Below, piece after piece: positions 1 to 8,742 of a stretch of 62,034 nt of DNA. This stretch comes from Cohnella thermotolerans DSM 17683 (GTDB taxonomy: Bacteria > Bacillota > Bacilli > Paenibacillales > Paenibacillaceae): NCBI RefSeq assembly GCF_000429825.1, contig NZ_KE386961.1, positions 29,702 to 91,735 of the forward strand, read 5' to 3'. The position numbers were made by a program, and so were the translations under genes. Position 1 is the stretch's first letter, and each line of letters opens with the position of its first letter. The notes below the pieces were generated by a model. It saw nothing but the letters and a program-made list of their open reading frames with translations. It ran no database searches and was not told the origin of the DNA.

Positions 1-56
1 TCCCGGATGTCAGCCGAATAAGACGGTTGAATCGCAAGTATGGAAGCGTCATGCAT
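1..56 (-). CDS. 5' end of a gene leaving the window, possibly spoIIID
   Basis: Only the first 18 codons are inside the window. An AGGAGG ribosome binding site lies about 9 bases before an ATG at 56, so a real start is likely. The visible peptide (MHDASILAIQPSYSADIR) matches no family I can name by itself. In related genomes the sporulation regulator gene spoIIID often lies beyond spoIIQ. The last partial codon (GA-) would allow an Asp at the point where the SpoIIID core DYIKERT could begin, which would make this a SpoIIID with an extended N-terminus. That is inference. A TATAAT on the minus strand at 121-126 may be its -10. Confidence 0.4.
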   Translation of the reverse strand, partial: MHDASILAIQPSYSADIR

Positions 57-383
57 AACTGTTTCCTCCTCGGTAGTCTGACTATCGCTATTGTGCGACA
101 TGAGGCTAAATTTATACCCTATTATACCCCCTATTTTCCCACGGCTTCCTCAACAGGTTTGAACATTGGATTGGACGCCTTTTGCATTATCACATAGCCG
201 ACCAAGAACGCATGCAAAGAGCCTTCAACCTCGGCGATTGAAGGCTCTTTGAATTATAGCCGTTACGGAGCCGCTGGTCGTCCCGCGCTCGGCTTCCGTC
301 CATTTTAGAAATAGACAAAAGGCCGGCGCCGGAGAAGCAAGCTCTCCGGACGCCGGCCCTTGGCCTTGCGTGCCGTATCCCTC
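57..383. other. Intergenic region with two hairpins
   Basis: No gene is seen. It holds the spoIIQ terminator (317-362), a second hairpin with perfect 14-bp arms (215-228 and 238-251, 9-base loop) that lacks a T-run on either side, and a minus-strand TATAAT at 121-126 upstream of the edge gene. Confidence 0.6.
317..362 (-). terminator. Terminator of spoIIQ
   Basis: GC-rich hairpin (arms GGCCGGCG-CCGGAGA and TCTCCGG-A-CGCCGGCC) just after the spoIIQ stop. On the minus strand it is followed by TTTTG, as expected for intrinsic termination. Confidence 0.85.
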
Positions 384-1115
384 TTATTGCTCTTTAATCA
401 GCGTGTGCGGATCTACCGATTCGCCGTTGTTGCGGACTTCAAAGTGGAGATGAACGCCTTCGTTTTGCTCCATTTCGCTGCGTCCGGCCATCGCGATGAC
501 ATCGCCTTGCTTGACTTCGTCGCCCACCTTCACCTTCAGATTTTCAAGGCTTTGGTAGACGGTGACGTACCCGTTGGGATGCTCGATTTCGACTTCGTAG
601 CCGTTAAGCGGCGTTTGCTCCGCCACCGTTACTTTACCGCTCATCGCGGCAAGCACTTCGAAAGGCTTGTCGTCCTTGCCGGCGAAGTCAACAGCGGTGT
701 GCGGAATGAAGCTGTTGTTGTACTCGATCATCGCCGCCTGCTTCTGCTCGGTCGAAGCGTTCGAATCGTAGAAGGACAACGTTTGGGTGACGTCCTTGTC
801 GTTTTCGAACGGCCAACGAAGCGATTCTCCGCCGGCGTTCGCTTCGACCGCGTCCGAACTGTTCGTTCCCGCAGCGGCTCCTTCGCTTGCGACGCCTGCC
901 GATCCCGGAACCGCGTTATCGGGTTCCTTCGTGCCGCCGCCCGCATTCAGCCAGAGAATCGTTACGATGATTGCTGCGGCGGCCATGTAAACTGCCGGGA
1001 AGACCCAGCGTTTCGAGAAAAACCTCTTCATCCCTGACGGCTTGACCTGCGACGATGCGGCTCCCGGTTTGGGGGCTTCTTCAATCTTGCGAGTGGTTTT
1101 GTTTTGATCACTCAT
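384..1115 (-). CDS. spoIIQ: SpoIIQ, forespore LytM/M23 engulfment protein
   Basis: Forespore-membrane protein that pairs with mother-cell SpoIIIAH to form the engulfment zipper and the feeding channel. The 243-residue product has a basic cytosolic tail (1-36), one membrane segment (about 37-56), a Ser/Ala/Gly-rich linker and a C-terminal M23/LytM domain (about 100-240). The zinc ligands look complete: H139 and D143 in HTAVD, and H222 and H224 in HLHFEV. The well-studied B. subtilis protein lacks one of these ligands, whereas the clostridial one keeps them. It follows spoIID on the same strand but has its own sigma-F-like promoter, so forespore expression fits. Confidence 0.94.
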   Translation of the reverse strand: MSDQNKTTRKIEEAPKPGAASSQVKPSGMKRFFSKRWVFPAVYMAAAAIIVTILWLNAGGGTKEPDNAVPGSAGVASEGAAAGTNSSDAVEANAGGESLRWPFENDKDVTQTLSFYDSNASTEQKQAAMIEYNNSFIPHTAVDFAGKDDKPFEVLAAMSGKVTVAEQTPLNGYEVEIEHPNGYVTVYQSLENLKVKVGDEVKQGDVIAMAGRSEMEQNEGVHLHFEVRNNGESVDPHTLIKEQ

Positions 1116-1136
1116 TTTTTATCACCTCAGTAAGCA

Positions 1137-1164
1137 AGTGTTACCAGGTGATAGAGTTTTATAC
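1137..1164 (-). promoter_or_regulatory. Sigma-F/G-type promoter of spoIIQ
   Basis: On the minus strand GTATA (1160-1164) is followed after 14 bases by GGTAACACT (1137-1145), matching the GGnnAnAnT -10 used by sigma-F. It sits about 20-45 bases before the spoIIQ ATG. Pattern match only. Confidence 0.6.
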
Positions 1165-1190
1165 GTCCCGCTTTTAGAAGATTGCCATTT

Positions 1191-2411
1191 TTATAGGGCA
1201 AGGCGTCCTGCCAGCTTTGAAGCTTCCTCCACCTGAATTCCGAGATAATAGTGTTTGACGATTTGCTCGGCGGTTTTGCCCTGCTTCGCCATGCCCTCCG
1301 CGCCCCATTGGCTCATGCCTACGCCGTGACCGTTGCCGTACGTCGTAATGACGACGTTCCGGCTCGTCGCCGTCAGGTCGAACGCGGCCGACCGCAGCTC
1401 CAGCTTGTCCCTCGCCTCCGTGCCGGACAGCGTTTGCCCGCCGACCTGGAGCGTTTTCACCCGCAAGCCCTTCGTTCGGTCCGCGATGTGCACATCGTCG
1501 GAGGCGCCGTTGCGCGCCAAAACCGCGCTGTTCTTGATTCCGAGCGCTTTATAGAATTGCTGCAGCGAAAATTCCTTCGTCTCCGACCAAGCGTCGGTTT
1601 CCTCCCTGTCCCAAGGACTGGCCACCGAGCGCAAGTACGGAAGCGAAAAGGGGAAGACGTCCTCCGAGTTTTCGGTATAGCCGTTGCTCGAGGCGAAATA
1701 GAGCGCTTCGATCGGCTCGCCTTTATAGGTCAGAATTTTGCCTTTCGTTTTCCTGGCCGCCGCATCCGCCTTGTCCCAGGCTGCCTCGTCGGACTTTTTG
1801 AGGCTGTCCATGTCCGCCAGCGACCGGTAAACCTGATGCGTCTGCGTATCCGTCACATCCGCCGCCGGAACGGGCACGCCCGTCTTGTCCCTGTATAGGA
1901 GCCTGCGGACGATATAAGTCCGGGCCGCCAACGCCTGAGCTTCCAACGCGGCCGGCTCGAAGCTAAGCGGCATTTCCGCCGCGACCACTCCGCGCACGTA
2001 CGTCTCTAGCGGCACCGTCTCGATCCGTTTTTCGGCCGATAAATAGACTCTCACGAGCAGCCTGTCCGTCAGCGGGATCGACGACTGCGCTTGAACGGGT
2101 TTATCCGCCGATGGGAACGATTCCCGGCTCTCTCCTTGGCCCTTTTTCCCGCCCGCCTTCTGTTCGGCCTTCGCCTTCTCTCCGCCGCTCTTCTCCTGGC
2201 CGGCCTCCCGATCGTTCCCCGGCGCTCCGTTCGCTTCGGCCCCCGCCGTCCACTCCGTCCCGGTCCCGTTCCAGGGATCCGGACTAACCGACGGTTCATG
2301 GCTCCCATGAACAATCAGCCACACCGCCGCCGCGACCAGCGCCCCCCCGACAAAGCCTGCCCAATCCATTCTTCGGATCAGGGCCGCGCGAAGTCCTTTT
2401 CGTCTGTTCAT
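1191..2411 (-). CDS. spoIID: SpoIID, peptidoglycan lytic transglycosylase of engulfment
   Basis: SpoIID cleaves glycan strands during forespore engulfment, acting with SpoIIM and SpoIIP in the mother cell. The protein has an N-terminal membrane segment (about 18-36), a long charged Gly/Glu/Lys linker (about 45-110), then the SpoIID domain. The catalytic Glu lies in the VVAAEMP motif, followed by ALEAQALAARTY, and the family signature HGVGMSQWGAEG is near the C-terminus. The ATG at 2411 is preferred over one at 2429, because GGAGG lies 6 bases before it. A CATAGATT at 2449-2456 (minus strand) resembles a sigma-E -10. spoIIQ follows after about 75 bases. Confidence 0.94.
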   Translation of the reverse strand: MNRRKGLRAALIRRMDWAGFVGGALVAAAVWLIVHGSHEPSVSPDPWNGTGTEWTAGAEANGAPGNDREAGQEKSGGEKAKAEQKAGGKKGQGESRESFPSADKPVQAQSSIPLTDRLLVRVYLSAEKRIETVPLETYVRGVVAAEMPLSFEPAALEAQALAARTYIVRRLLYRDKTGVPVPAADVTDTQTHQVYRSLADMDSLKKSDEAAWDKADAAARKTKGKILTYKGEPIEALYFASSNGYTENSEDVFPFSLPYLRSVASPWDREETDAWSETKEFSLQQFYKALGIKNSAVLARNGASDDVHIADRTKGLRVKTLQVGGQTLSGTEARDKLELRSAAFDLTATSRNVVITTYGNGHGVGMSQWGAEGMAKQGKTAEQIVKHYYLGIQVEEASKLAGRLAL

Positions 2412-2448
2412 CGTCCACCTCCGGATCATCGAGCCTCTCTAGTCTTAC

Positions 2449-2456
2449 AATCTATG
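2449..2456 (-). promoter_or_regulatory. Sigma-E-like -10 of spoIID
   Basis: CATAGATT on the minus strand matches 7 of 8 positions of the sigma-E -10 CATACANT, about 40 bases before the spoIID start. The -35 (around TTCTAT) is weak. spoIID is a sigma-E gene in B. subtilis. Confidence 0.45.
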
Positions 2457-2570
2457 ACGCCGTGCGAAAGGATAGAACCCGAGCCTGTCCCGGGGAGCAT
2501 CGCCTTAGCGGAACTTGAGCGTCTTGGGCGCCCCCTCCCCCGTTATATGGGTATTTCACACATTTGGCGG

Positions 2571-2696
2571 CTTATCCCCATACCTCAGCCGACGCGTCCC
2601 TTTTACATTTGCCACATTACAAGAATCATCCTAGACTTTCGACCTTCAAACATATGCCTCTCAACTCTTTTGGACGCTTATCCCCGTACCTCAGCC
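2571..2696. repeat. 20-bp direct repeat, two copies 106 bp apart
   Basis: CTTATCCCCATACCTCAGCC at 2571-2590 and CTTATCCCCGTACCTCAGCC at 2677-2696 differ at one base. Function unknown; the copies lie between spoIID and the transposase-like gene. Confidence 0.8.
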
Positions 2697-2855
2697 CATG
2701 CATGGTTTGTCTATTTGCTCGCTTAGGGGGAGCCTTTTTAACCTTCCGTTTCTAGGCTTGTCCCTTCCTAAAATTTGTCCCTTTCTACTCTTTTTGAGGC
2801 TCCCTTTGCCTCAGATAGGGCGTTCCTTTCCCTCTCACTTGTTGAGCACTGCTTC

Positions 2856-2884
2856 TTGAAATGCGAACATTTGTTTGCTATAAT
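2856..2884 (+). promoter_or_regulatory. Sigma-A promoter with an overlapping LexA-like box
   Basis: TTGAAA (2856-2861), a 17-bp spacer and a perfect TATAAT (2879-2884) precede the transposase-like gene. Inside the spacer CGAAC-ATTT-GTTTG (2864-2877) fits the Firmicute LexA/DinR operator CGAACRNRYGTTYC at 12 of 14 positions and is nearly palindromic. Its placement between -35 and -10 is ideal for repression. Confidence 0.75.
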
Positions 2885-2925
2885 CCAAATATAGGAACAT
2901 ACATTCGGTTTGAGGGGGAGTCTCG

Positions 2926-3792
2926 ATGGATTGGAAGTTGTCTATTGGAGCCTTTAGCCGGCGGTTTGCTACCGAAGAAGCCTGCGCCCGCAAGCTGTAC
3001 GAGATCAAATGGCCGGAAGGCTATGTCTGCCCGTTGTGTCGCCATCGGGAGGCTTCCGTGACGCGTACCCGGCGGCTTCCCCTCTATGAATGCCTGAAAT
3101 GCCGTCACCAGACGTCGTTAACCGTAGGAACCGCGATGGAGAAAAGCAAAACGCCCCTTCGCAAATGGTTTCTGGCGATCTATTGGCTGACCAGAGGCGT
3201 AACGGCCCGCCAGTTATCCAAGGAGATTCGAGTGACGTACAAGACCGCCTGGCTGATCGCCCACAAGATTCGCCACGCCATCCGTCTGACCACATCCGAG
3301 CTTCCGCTCACCGGTCATGTGCGGGTCAATGAAGACCGTCATGGGCCGACCTCTCTTTACTCCGTTTACAGGCGAAATGTGAAGTACCAGACCTTGATTG
3401 CCGCCGCCTCCATCTCGGAGGAGGGCAAGCTGCTCCGTGTAAAGCTTCATCAAGTGCCGGCGGAGCATTTGTTCGTGGGAGTGACGACGAGATACGGCAT
3501 GCGGTGCTTCCTTCAGCAATGCGTCGCATCGGAAGCCGACCTTAAGGTCGCTCCCGGCATCTACAACTCCGCTCGTTATCGGCCTTTGAACGCTTTCTGC
3601 TATGAAGCGTCGCGTTTTATGAACGAGATTTACTGTGGAATTGGTCCCAAGCATTTGCAGGCTTACTTGGACGAGTACGGCTACCGCTTCAACTTCACTT
3701 CCCGCGAAGAGTCGATCGTGCGGGATTTGCTGCGGCAGTGCGTCGCGCGCCCCGTCATTACCTACCCCAAGCTTACCCGCAAAGCCGCTTGA
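2926..3792 (+). CDS. IS1595-family transposase-derived protein, degenerate catalytic domain
   Basis: 288 residues. The N-terminal half is IS1595-like: a zinc ribbon with C35, C38, C56 and C59, then a helix-turn-helix region (about 78-118, ending TYKTAWLIAHKIRHAI). The C-terminal PKHLQAYLDEYGYRFN (241-256) is also typical of the family. In between, the usual first catalytic block (V-x-x-DE) reads VRVNED, and the middle TDG block is not recognisable, so the DDE triad seems lost. No terminal inverted repeats or target duplication were found. Its good promoter, LexA-like box and intact length suggest a retained, perhaps domesticated protein. It could also be one member of a decayed IS family. Confidence 0.75.
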   Translation: MDWKLSIGAFSRRFATEEACARKLYEIKWPEGYVCPLCRHREASVTRTRRLPLYECLKCRHQTSLTVGTAMEKSKTPLRKWFLAIYWLTRGVTARQLSKEIRVTYKTAWLIAHKIRHAIRLTTSELPLTGHVRVNEDRHGPTSLYSVYRRNVKYQTLIAAASISEEGKLLRVKLHQVPAEHLFVGVTTRYGMRCFLQQCVASEADLKVAPGIYNSARYRPLNAFCYEASRFMNEIYCGIGPKHLQAYLDEYGYRFNFTSREESIVRDLLRQCVARPVITYPKLTRKAA

Positions 3793-4176
3793 ACGGTTGA
3801 GAGTCGGCTTCTTTTAACGTGTTCTTCGTTCGAAATGACCTTCACTTGAAGTTTATGACGGCCACACGGAATTTAAGTAGACTCGGAAGGCGAGACCTTA
3901 AGATAGGGTTGAATTCGTGCTATCTGTGGATTACGCCCGGAAGTTTAGGAGACGACTGCTCCTGGGAGTCTTCAATATTAAAAAAGCACAACTGAGCAGC
4001 GGGGATGAGCCCACAATAAAGGAGAATAGGGGTATTAACGCGCAGTGTAAATTGGGAAAACAAACCATTTAAGCAAAAAAACTTCCGCCTCGGCGAGGCG
4101 TCCAAGGACGGACCTCGCAGCGACGGAAGCTGTAGAAGCGATTAAGTATAAGGACGATGGAATTCGAAATGGCCGG
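3793..4176. other. Intergenic region with no recognised gene
   Basis: Apart from the murA terminator (4074-4130) I recognise nothing. Small fold-back elements exist, for example AGATAG/CTATCT at 3901-3926, but no known RNA family was matched. Confidence 0.5.
4074..4130 (-). terminator. Terminator of murA
   Basis: On the minus strand a long hairpin (outer arms CTTCCG and CGGAAG, inner CGAGG/CCTCG) is followed by seven T residues, 47 bases past the murA stop. Confidence 0.9.
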
Positions 4177-5556
4177 TTAGGCCAGCGTAGGCTGCACGCG
4201 CAGCATTGCGACATCCGCCGTTGCCCGCTCCTGGACGGCCTCGAGAACTTTGGCCGGGCGCCGAGATGCCTGTTCGGCTTCTGCCAGCACGTCTTCGGGC
4301 GAAGGCGCACGGTAGACGTCCGCTCCCAACGCGGCGAGCTTGCCGACGATATCCACATAGCCCCGGTCGATGTGATGGACGCCGGTCACTTCGGTGGCGC
4401 CTTCCGCCGCCAGCGCGGCGCAAATGAGAGCCGCTCCCGCACGCAAATCGGTTGCGCACACCTGGGCGCCGACCAGCTTCGCTCCGCCCTTCACGATAGC
4501 CGTGCGGCCGTCCACTTTAATCTCCGCCCCCATCTTGATGAGCTCGTCGACATGCATGAAGCGGTTCTCAAATACCGTCTCGGTCACGATACTCGTTCCT
4601 TCCGCGCGAAGAAGGAGCGTCATCATCTGGGCCTGCATATCGGTCGGGAAGCCCGGATACGGAAGCGTCTTGACGTCGACCGAACGCAGCGGCCCGTTGG
4701 AAATAACGCGCACGCCGTTCTCGTCGCACTCGATGGTGACGCCCATCTCTTCCATCTTCGCGATGATCGGGCCCAGATGGTCCCGAATCGCGCCTTCGAT
4801 ATAGACGTTGCCCCCTGAGATTGCGGCGGCAACCATGTAAGTACCGGCCTCAACACGGTCCGGAATGACCGCATGCTCCACACCCGATAGACGTTCGACG
4901 CCTTCGATGCGAATCACGCCGGTTCCCGCACCGCGAACTTTCGCTCCCATGGCGTTAAGGAAGTTCGCCAGATCGACGATCTCCGGCTCCTTGGCCGCAT
5001 TCTCGATCGTTGTCGTACCGACGGCTGTAGCGGCTGCCATCATAATGTTCTCTGTGGCGCCTACGCTAGGGATATCCAAATAAATTTTGGCGCCGTGCAA
5101 CTTGCCGTTCACGCGCGCTTCGATGGAGCCTTGGCCGAACCCGATCTCCGCTCCCATCGCTTCGAAGCCTTTGAGGTGCTGATCGATCGGACGCGTGCCG
5201 ATGGCGCATCCCCCGGGCAGCGAAATCCGAACTTGGCCCAGACGGGCAAGCAATGGACCCATCACGAGGAATGAAGCCCTCATTTTCCGTACCAAATCAT
5301 ACGGGGCATCGTACGAAGTCAACCGGCTCGCGTTCAAATGCACACTGCCTTCGCTCTGCTTCGCGTGAACCCCCAAAGCCGCGAGCACCTGTATAATGTT
5401 TGTCACATCGTCCAGGGCGGGTACGTCATGAATGACGCAGGTTCCTTGTTCCGCCAAAATGGATGCGGCAAGGATAGGCAGGACTGAATTTTTGGCGCCG
5501 TGTACGCGGACTGTCCCATACAAGGGACGGCCGCCGCGGACGATGATTTTGCTCAT
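4177..5556 (-). CDS. murA: UDP-N-acetylglucosamine 1-carboxyvinyltransferase
   Basis: MurA transfers enolpyruvate from PEP to UDP-GlcNAc, the first committed step of peptidoglycan synthesis in the cytosol. The 459-residue protein has the family signatures K22-N23 (HGAKNS) and the PEP-reactive Cys117 in [14 protein letters not shown], the residue targeted by fosfomycin. The ATG at 5556 is chosen because GGAGGG lies 8 bases upstream and the sequence MSKIIVRGG aligns with other MurA starts; an upstream ATG at 5586 has no such site. The C-terminus runs about 35 residues beyond the usual MurA end as a charged, Ala-rich tail. DUF1146-murA-spoIID-spoIIQ is a conserved Firmicute order. Confidence 0.96.
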   Translation of the reverse strand: MSKIIVRGGRPLYGTVRVHGAKNSVLPILAASILAEQGTCVIHDVPALDDVTNIIQVLAALGVHAKQSEGSVHLNASRLTSYDAPYDLVRKMRASFLVMGPLLARLGQVRISLPGGCAIGTRPIDQHLKGFEAMGAEIGFGQGSIEARVNGKLHGAKIYLDIPSVGATENIMMAAATAVGTTTIENAAKEPEIVDLANFLNAMGAKVRGAGTGVIRIEGVERLSGVEHAVIPDRVEAGTYMVAAAISGGNVYIEGAIRDHLGPIIAKMEEMGVTIECDENGVRVISNGPLRSVDVKTLPYPGFPTDMQAQMMTLLLRAEGTSIVTETVFENRFMHVDELIKMGAEIKVDGRTAIVKGGAKLVGAQVCATDLRAGAALICAALAAEGATEVTGVHHIDRGYVDIVGKLAALGADVYRAPSPEDVLAEAEQASRRPAKVLEAVQERATADVAMLRVQPTLA

Positions 5557-5777
5557 GGGTGGTTCCCTCCGCGGGTATATAATCATTCCGAAGCAACAGG
5601 CGGTAGCCGCCCCCCAGAAAACCCAAATTTCATCATATCACCGCCGATGCACTTGGCACAAGCGGCAAGTTTTGACAAAAATGTACGGTTTCCCAGCGGC
5701 TGCACGCCCTGCGAACGCTTCTACGCCATATTACCCATTGTTATCTTTCAGGCTTGCGGTTATGCGTTGATTTTTGG

Positions 5778-6029
5778 TCACTCGGAGCCGAACAACCATT
5801 TTAACGAAGCGGTCCAGTTCCAATAGTCGAGCACGAATCTGGCCAGTTGATGGCCAATGACGATAGCCAGAAGCAGCTGCAGCAGCCGGGCTCCCGGGCT
5901 GAGCGGGTGGAGGAAAATTTTGTCCCACCGAATCTCTCTCAACAAAACCCAGACCACCACAATCAAACCAAGCGTCACGAACATCGAAAATAAAGCGTTC
6001 CAGCCCGCCGAATAATAAATGCTGCTCAT
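5778..6029 (-). CDS. DUF1146 (YwzB-like) small membrane protein
   Basis: 83 residues with two predicted membrane segments (about 11-30 and 45-66) and a short basic/acidic connector; a recognisable DUF1146 member. The biochemical role is unknown. In Bacillus the homologue ywzB sits between atpC and murA, as here. Its ATG overlaps the TGA of the SLH subtilase gene (ATGA), so translation is probably coupled to that gene. Confidence 0.85.
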   Translation of the reverse strand: MSSIYYSAGWNALFSMFVTLGLIVVVWVLLREIRWDKIFLHPLSPGARLLQLLLAIVIGHQLARFVLDYWNWTASLKWLFGSE

Positions 6030-8671
6030 TTGGCTTTCTCATCTCCTTGCAACAACTGGGCCAGCATGGCCGCCCATTCCGCCCGGGTCAGCGGCTTGGC
6101 CGGCCGAAACGTTCCGTCGGCGTAACCGGATATCCAGCCTTTGCCCGCCAATGCTTCCAGCGCCCCGGCCACAGGGTCGCCGGACGGCACATCGGAGAAC
6201 AGGCGCTTCGGCGTTTTGGACATGGACAACCCGGCCCCTCTGGCGAACAGAATAACCGCTTCGCCTCGCGTGATCGAACGGCCCGGCTCGAACTTGGGGC
6301 CGGCGATGCCGCCCAGCCACTTCGCGGCGTCCGCTTGCCGGATCGCGGAATAGGCCCAATAGCCTTCGGCCACATCCGTGAACCGCATGCGGGCCGGTTC
6401 GGCCTTCGGCCGGAAAGCCCGCACCGCGATGACCGTCGCTTCCGCGCGTGTTACATACCGCTCGGGTCCGAACTCGTTCCCCGCATACCCGACCATCCAG
6501 CCGGCTTGCGCCACGGCCCGGATTTGCCTCTCGGCCCAATGGCCGTCGATGTCCGTAAAGAACGGTCCCGGCGGCTCGCTCCGCACGGTCAGCTCGTAAT
6601 AAGACCCGTTAAACGCTCGGTCCGCTTCAATCGACAAATAGTACGTTCCGGGCTCCAGCTCCAGCGAGCCGTCGACGAAGGAGCGATCGGCCGCGTTGCT
6701 CCACGATTGCAACGCGGCAAGCCGCTTGTCGAAGAGTCTCACCGTCGCTTTCGTCCCATCGGGCAAGTTGCCGAGCCGGACACGAATCCGGTGGCTCTCG
6801 TCCATCGAGAAGCGGTACCAATCCTTGTCTTCGCTCGTATCGATCGCCCCTTGCCGCGCCGCGCTTGGCGTCAGCGTCAAGGGAGTCGCGGAGAGCGGTC
6901 CGTCGTTCGGCTCCTGCTGATCTTCGTATGCCGTAATATATTCCAATTGAGCCTTATACGTCCCAACAACCGGATCCGGGTAAGAGGATACAGCGTTGCG
7001 CACCCTTATATAGTATTTGCCGGCGGAAGCGTTCGGGATCACGATTTCTTCGCTTTTCCCGTCGCCGTTGTTGTCCGTCTCCTCCGCAGACTCTCCCGCA
7101 TGCTGCACGAGAATGGCGGGATCGATCCGGGTCGTGTCCGTCTCCACGCGTATCCGCAGCTTGCCCTGCTTCGGGAGCGTGACGACAACCCAATCCTCGT
7201 CCCCTTGGCTGTCGAAGGTGCCGGTCCACGTCTGGCTCCGCGGAGCCAGCGTGTAAGCCGCAAGCGCGTTCGGATTCGGCTCCATCGGATCGGGCCCCAT
7301 CGCGAAGCTCGACACGAGCCGATAACCGGAGGCTCCGTTACCGCCCCACGCTCCCTTGCTCGTTCGCAGATAGTACTTCCCTTTCGTTACCTTCCAGCCC
7401 AGGGAGGAACCGGTTTGGACCGAAGGATCGATCGGCTTGGACGAATTCGCCGGGTACAGCCGGAGATTCGGCTTGGGCGATTTGGACGCCGAGTAAGCCG
7501 GATCGTAAATTTGCCAGGCGGCCGTCCATTCTCCGTCATAGGGGATGTCGACCGTGTACCCGTCGACATCCTCCGGCGAAGACCACGACGCAACGATCTC
7601 GGAGCCTAACGGGAAAACCGATGCCGAGGCAAGGCTGTCGTTCGGCTCGCGCCAGTCGGCGTCTCCCGCGGCTTGCACGGCCCGATCCGCCCGGATCAAC
7701 CCGTAGCCCGTGTTCCGGTCCCAGCCTTTGGCGGCGATGTCCTGCGCCGTGCGCCGCAGCAGATCCCGCAGCTGCGCGGGCGTCGCCTCGGGCCTGCGCG
7801 CTCTCAGCATCGCCGCGACGCCCGCCGCCTGCGGTGCGCTCATCGACGTGCCTTCCATCGACGTCGTGCCGCCGCCCAGCTTGAGCGTCTCCACCTGCCA
7901 CGGGGCCGACACGTCCACTTCCGTCCCGGACGTCGAGCGGCTCTCCGCCTTCGTCCCTTCCGAACCGGCTACCGCCAGCACGGTCGGATACGCCGCCGGA
8001 TACTGCACCGCCGCCTTCGTCCCGAACTCGGCGGCATTGTTGCCGACGGCCGCGACGAGGAGGACGCCCTTGCTCTCGGCCAGCTCCACCACTTGCCTCA
8101 TCTCCGGCGAGTCTCGCCGAAGCCCGAGCGAGAGCACGACGATATCCGCTCCGTGCTCGACGGCATAGCGGATACCCCGGGCAAGATCCGCCTCTTCGCC
8201 TTCGCCGTTGCGATCAAGCGCCTTGACGGGCATGATCTTCATCTTCCAGGAAGCGCCCGAAGACGATGAGGAGGCAGCTCCCGCGATCTCCGCAAGAATG
8301 CCCGCGACGGCGGTTCCGTGTCCGTTGTCGTCCTGCGGCGGCTTGCTTCCGTCGAGCAGATTGATCCCGCTCGTCAAATACGGCTTCAACGCCGCGCTTT
8401 TCAAGTCGACTCCGGTATCGACGACCGCAATCGTCCCGGCGACATCGCCGGCGAGCAGCCGCCATGCGGCGGGAACGCCGATGGCCGCCAGGAAGGACGG
8501 CTGCTTGGAAGGCGGAGCCGCGGATGTCGCCTCGCCCTGCGCCCGCACTTCGCGGGAGTTGCCAACCTCGCCGGCGCCCCCGCCTGCGGATGCCGCTGCC
8601 GCGATCCCTTGCACCAAGACCAAGAAGCACGCCGCGAATGCAAGAACGCTCGGTCTAATTCTGGTTCCCAT
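6026..8671 (-). CDS. Secreted subtilisin-like (S8) protease with three SLH domains
   Basis: 881 residues from the ATG at 8671, which has GAGG 12 bases upstream; an in-frame TTG at 8683 directly abuts that GAGG. (Residue numbers below count from the TTG.) A signal peptide (to about residue 31) is followed by an S8 domain with D89 in VVDTGVD, H122 in DNGHGTAVAG and S280 in GTSMSAPQAAG. Two or three beta-sandwich, PPC-like segments lie around 340-700. Three SLH motifs (about 715-880) should bind secondary cell wall polymer. It is therefore probably a cell-surface protease. It occupies the place of ywmB in Bacillus, upstream of and overlapping the DUF1146 gene. Confidence 0.9.
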   Translation of the reverse strand: MGTRIRPSVLAFAACFLVLVQGIAAAASAGGGAGEVGNSREVRAQGEATSAAPPSKQPSFLAAIGVPAAWRLLAGDVAGTIAVVDTGVDLKSAALKPYLTSGINLLDGSKPPQDDNGHGTAVAGILAEIAGAASSSSSGASWKMKIMPVKALDRNGEGEEADLARGIRYAVEHGADIVVLSLGLRRDSPEMRQVVELAESKGVLLVAAVGNNAAEFGTKAAVQYPAAYPTVLAVAGSEGTKAESRSTSGTEVDVSAPWQVETLKLGGGTTSMEGTSMSAPQAAGVAAMLRARRPEATPAQLRDLLRRTAQDIAAKGWDRNTGYGLIRADRAVQAAGDADWREPNDSLASASVFPLGSEIVASWSSPEDVDGYTVDIPYDGEWTAAWQIYDPAYSASKSPKPNLRLYPANSSKPIDPSVQTGSSLGWKVTKGKYYLRTSKGAWGGNGASGYRLVSSFAMGPDPMEPNPNALAAYTLAPRSQTWTGTFDSQGDEDWVVVTLPKQGKLRIRVETDTTRIDPAILVQHAGESAEETDNNGDGKSEEIVIPNASAGKYYIRVRNAVSSYPDPVVGTYKAQLEYITAYEDQQEPNDGPLSATPLTLTPSAARQGAIDTSEDKDWYRFSMDESHRIRVRLGNLPDGTKATVRLFDKRLAALQSWSNAADRSFVDGSLELEPGTYYLSIEADRAFNGSYYELTVRSEPPGPFFTDIDGHWAERQIRAVAQAGWMVGYAGNEFGPERYVTRAEATVIAVRAFRPKAEPARMRFTDVAEGYWAYSAIRQADAAKWLGGIAGPKFEPGRSITRGEAVILFARGAGLSMSKTPKRLFSDVPSGDPVAGALEALAGKGWISGYADGTFRPAKPLTRAEWAAMLAQLLQGDEKAK

Positions 8672-8712
8672 GGCCGATCCCAACCTCTAATTCTCCCACG
8701 CCGTTGTAGTGC

Positions 8713-8742
8713 AGTATATCTTATGTACCCCGGGCGTTCGAA
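8713..8742 (-). promoter_or_regulatory. Candidate sigma-A promoter of the subtilase-DUF1146 operon
   Basis: Minus strand: TTCGAA (8737-8742), an 18-bp spacer, TATACT (8713-8718), about 42 bases before the start codon. Confidence 0.5.

Larger units (their letters stand above)
2412..2925. other. Intergenic region, pyrimidine-rich, with a 20-bp direct repeat
   Basis: No gene is recognised. It holds the spoIID promoter region, two copies of a 20-bp repeat 106 bp apart (2571-2590, 2677-2696), and the promoter of the downstream transposase-like gene (2856-2884). The plus strand is strikingly C/T-rich from 2520 to 2850. Confidence 0.6.

Noticed and set aside
3860..4060. Group II intron or other structured RNA after the transposase-like gene
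   Set aside because: Some fold-back segments exist, but no domain V or other family hallmark was found.
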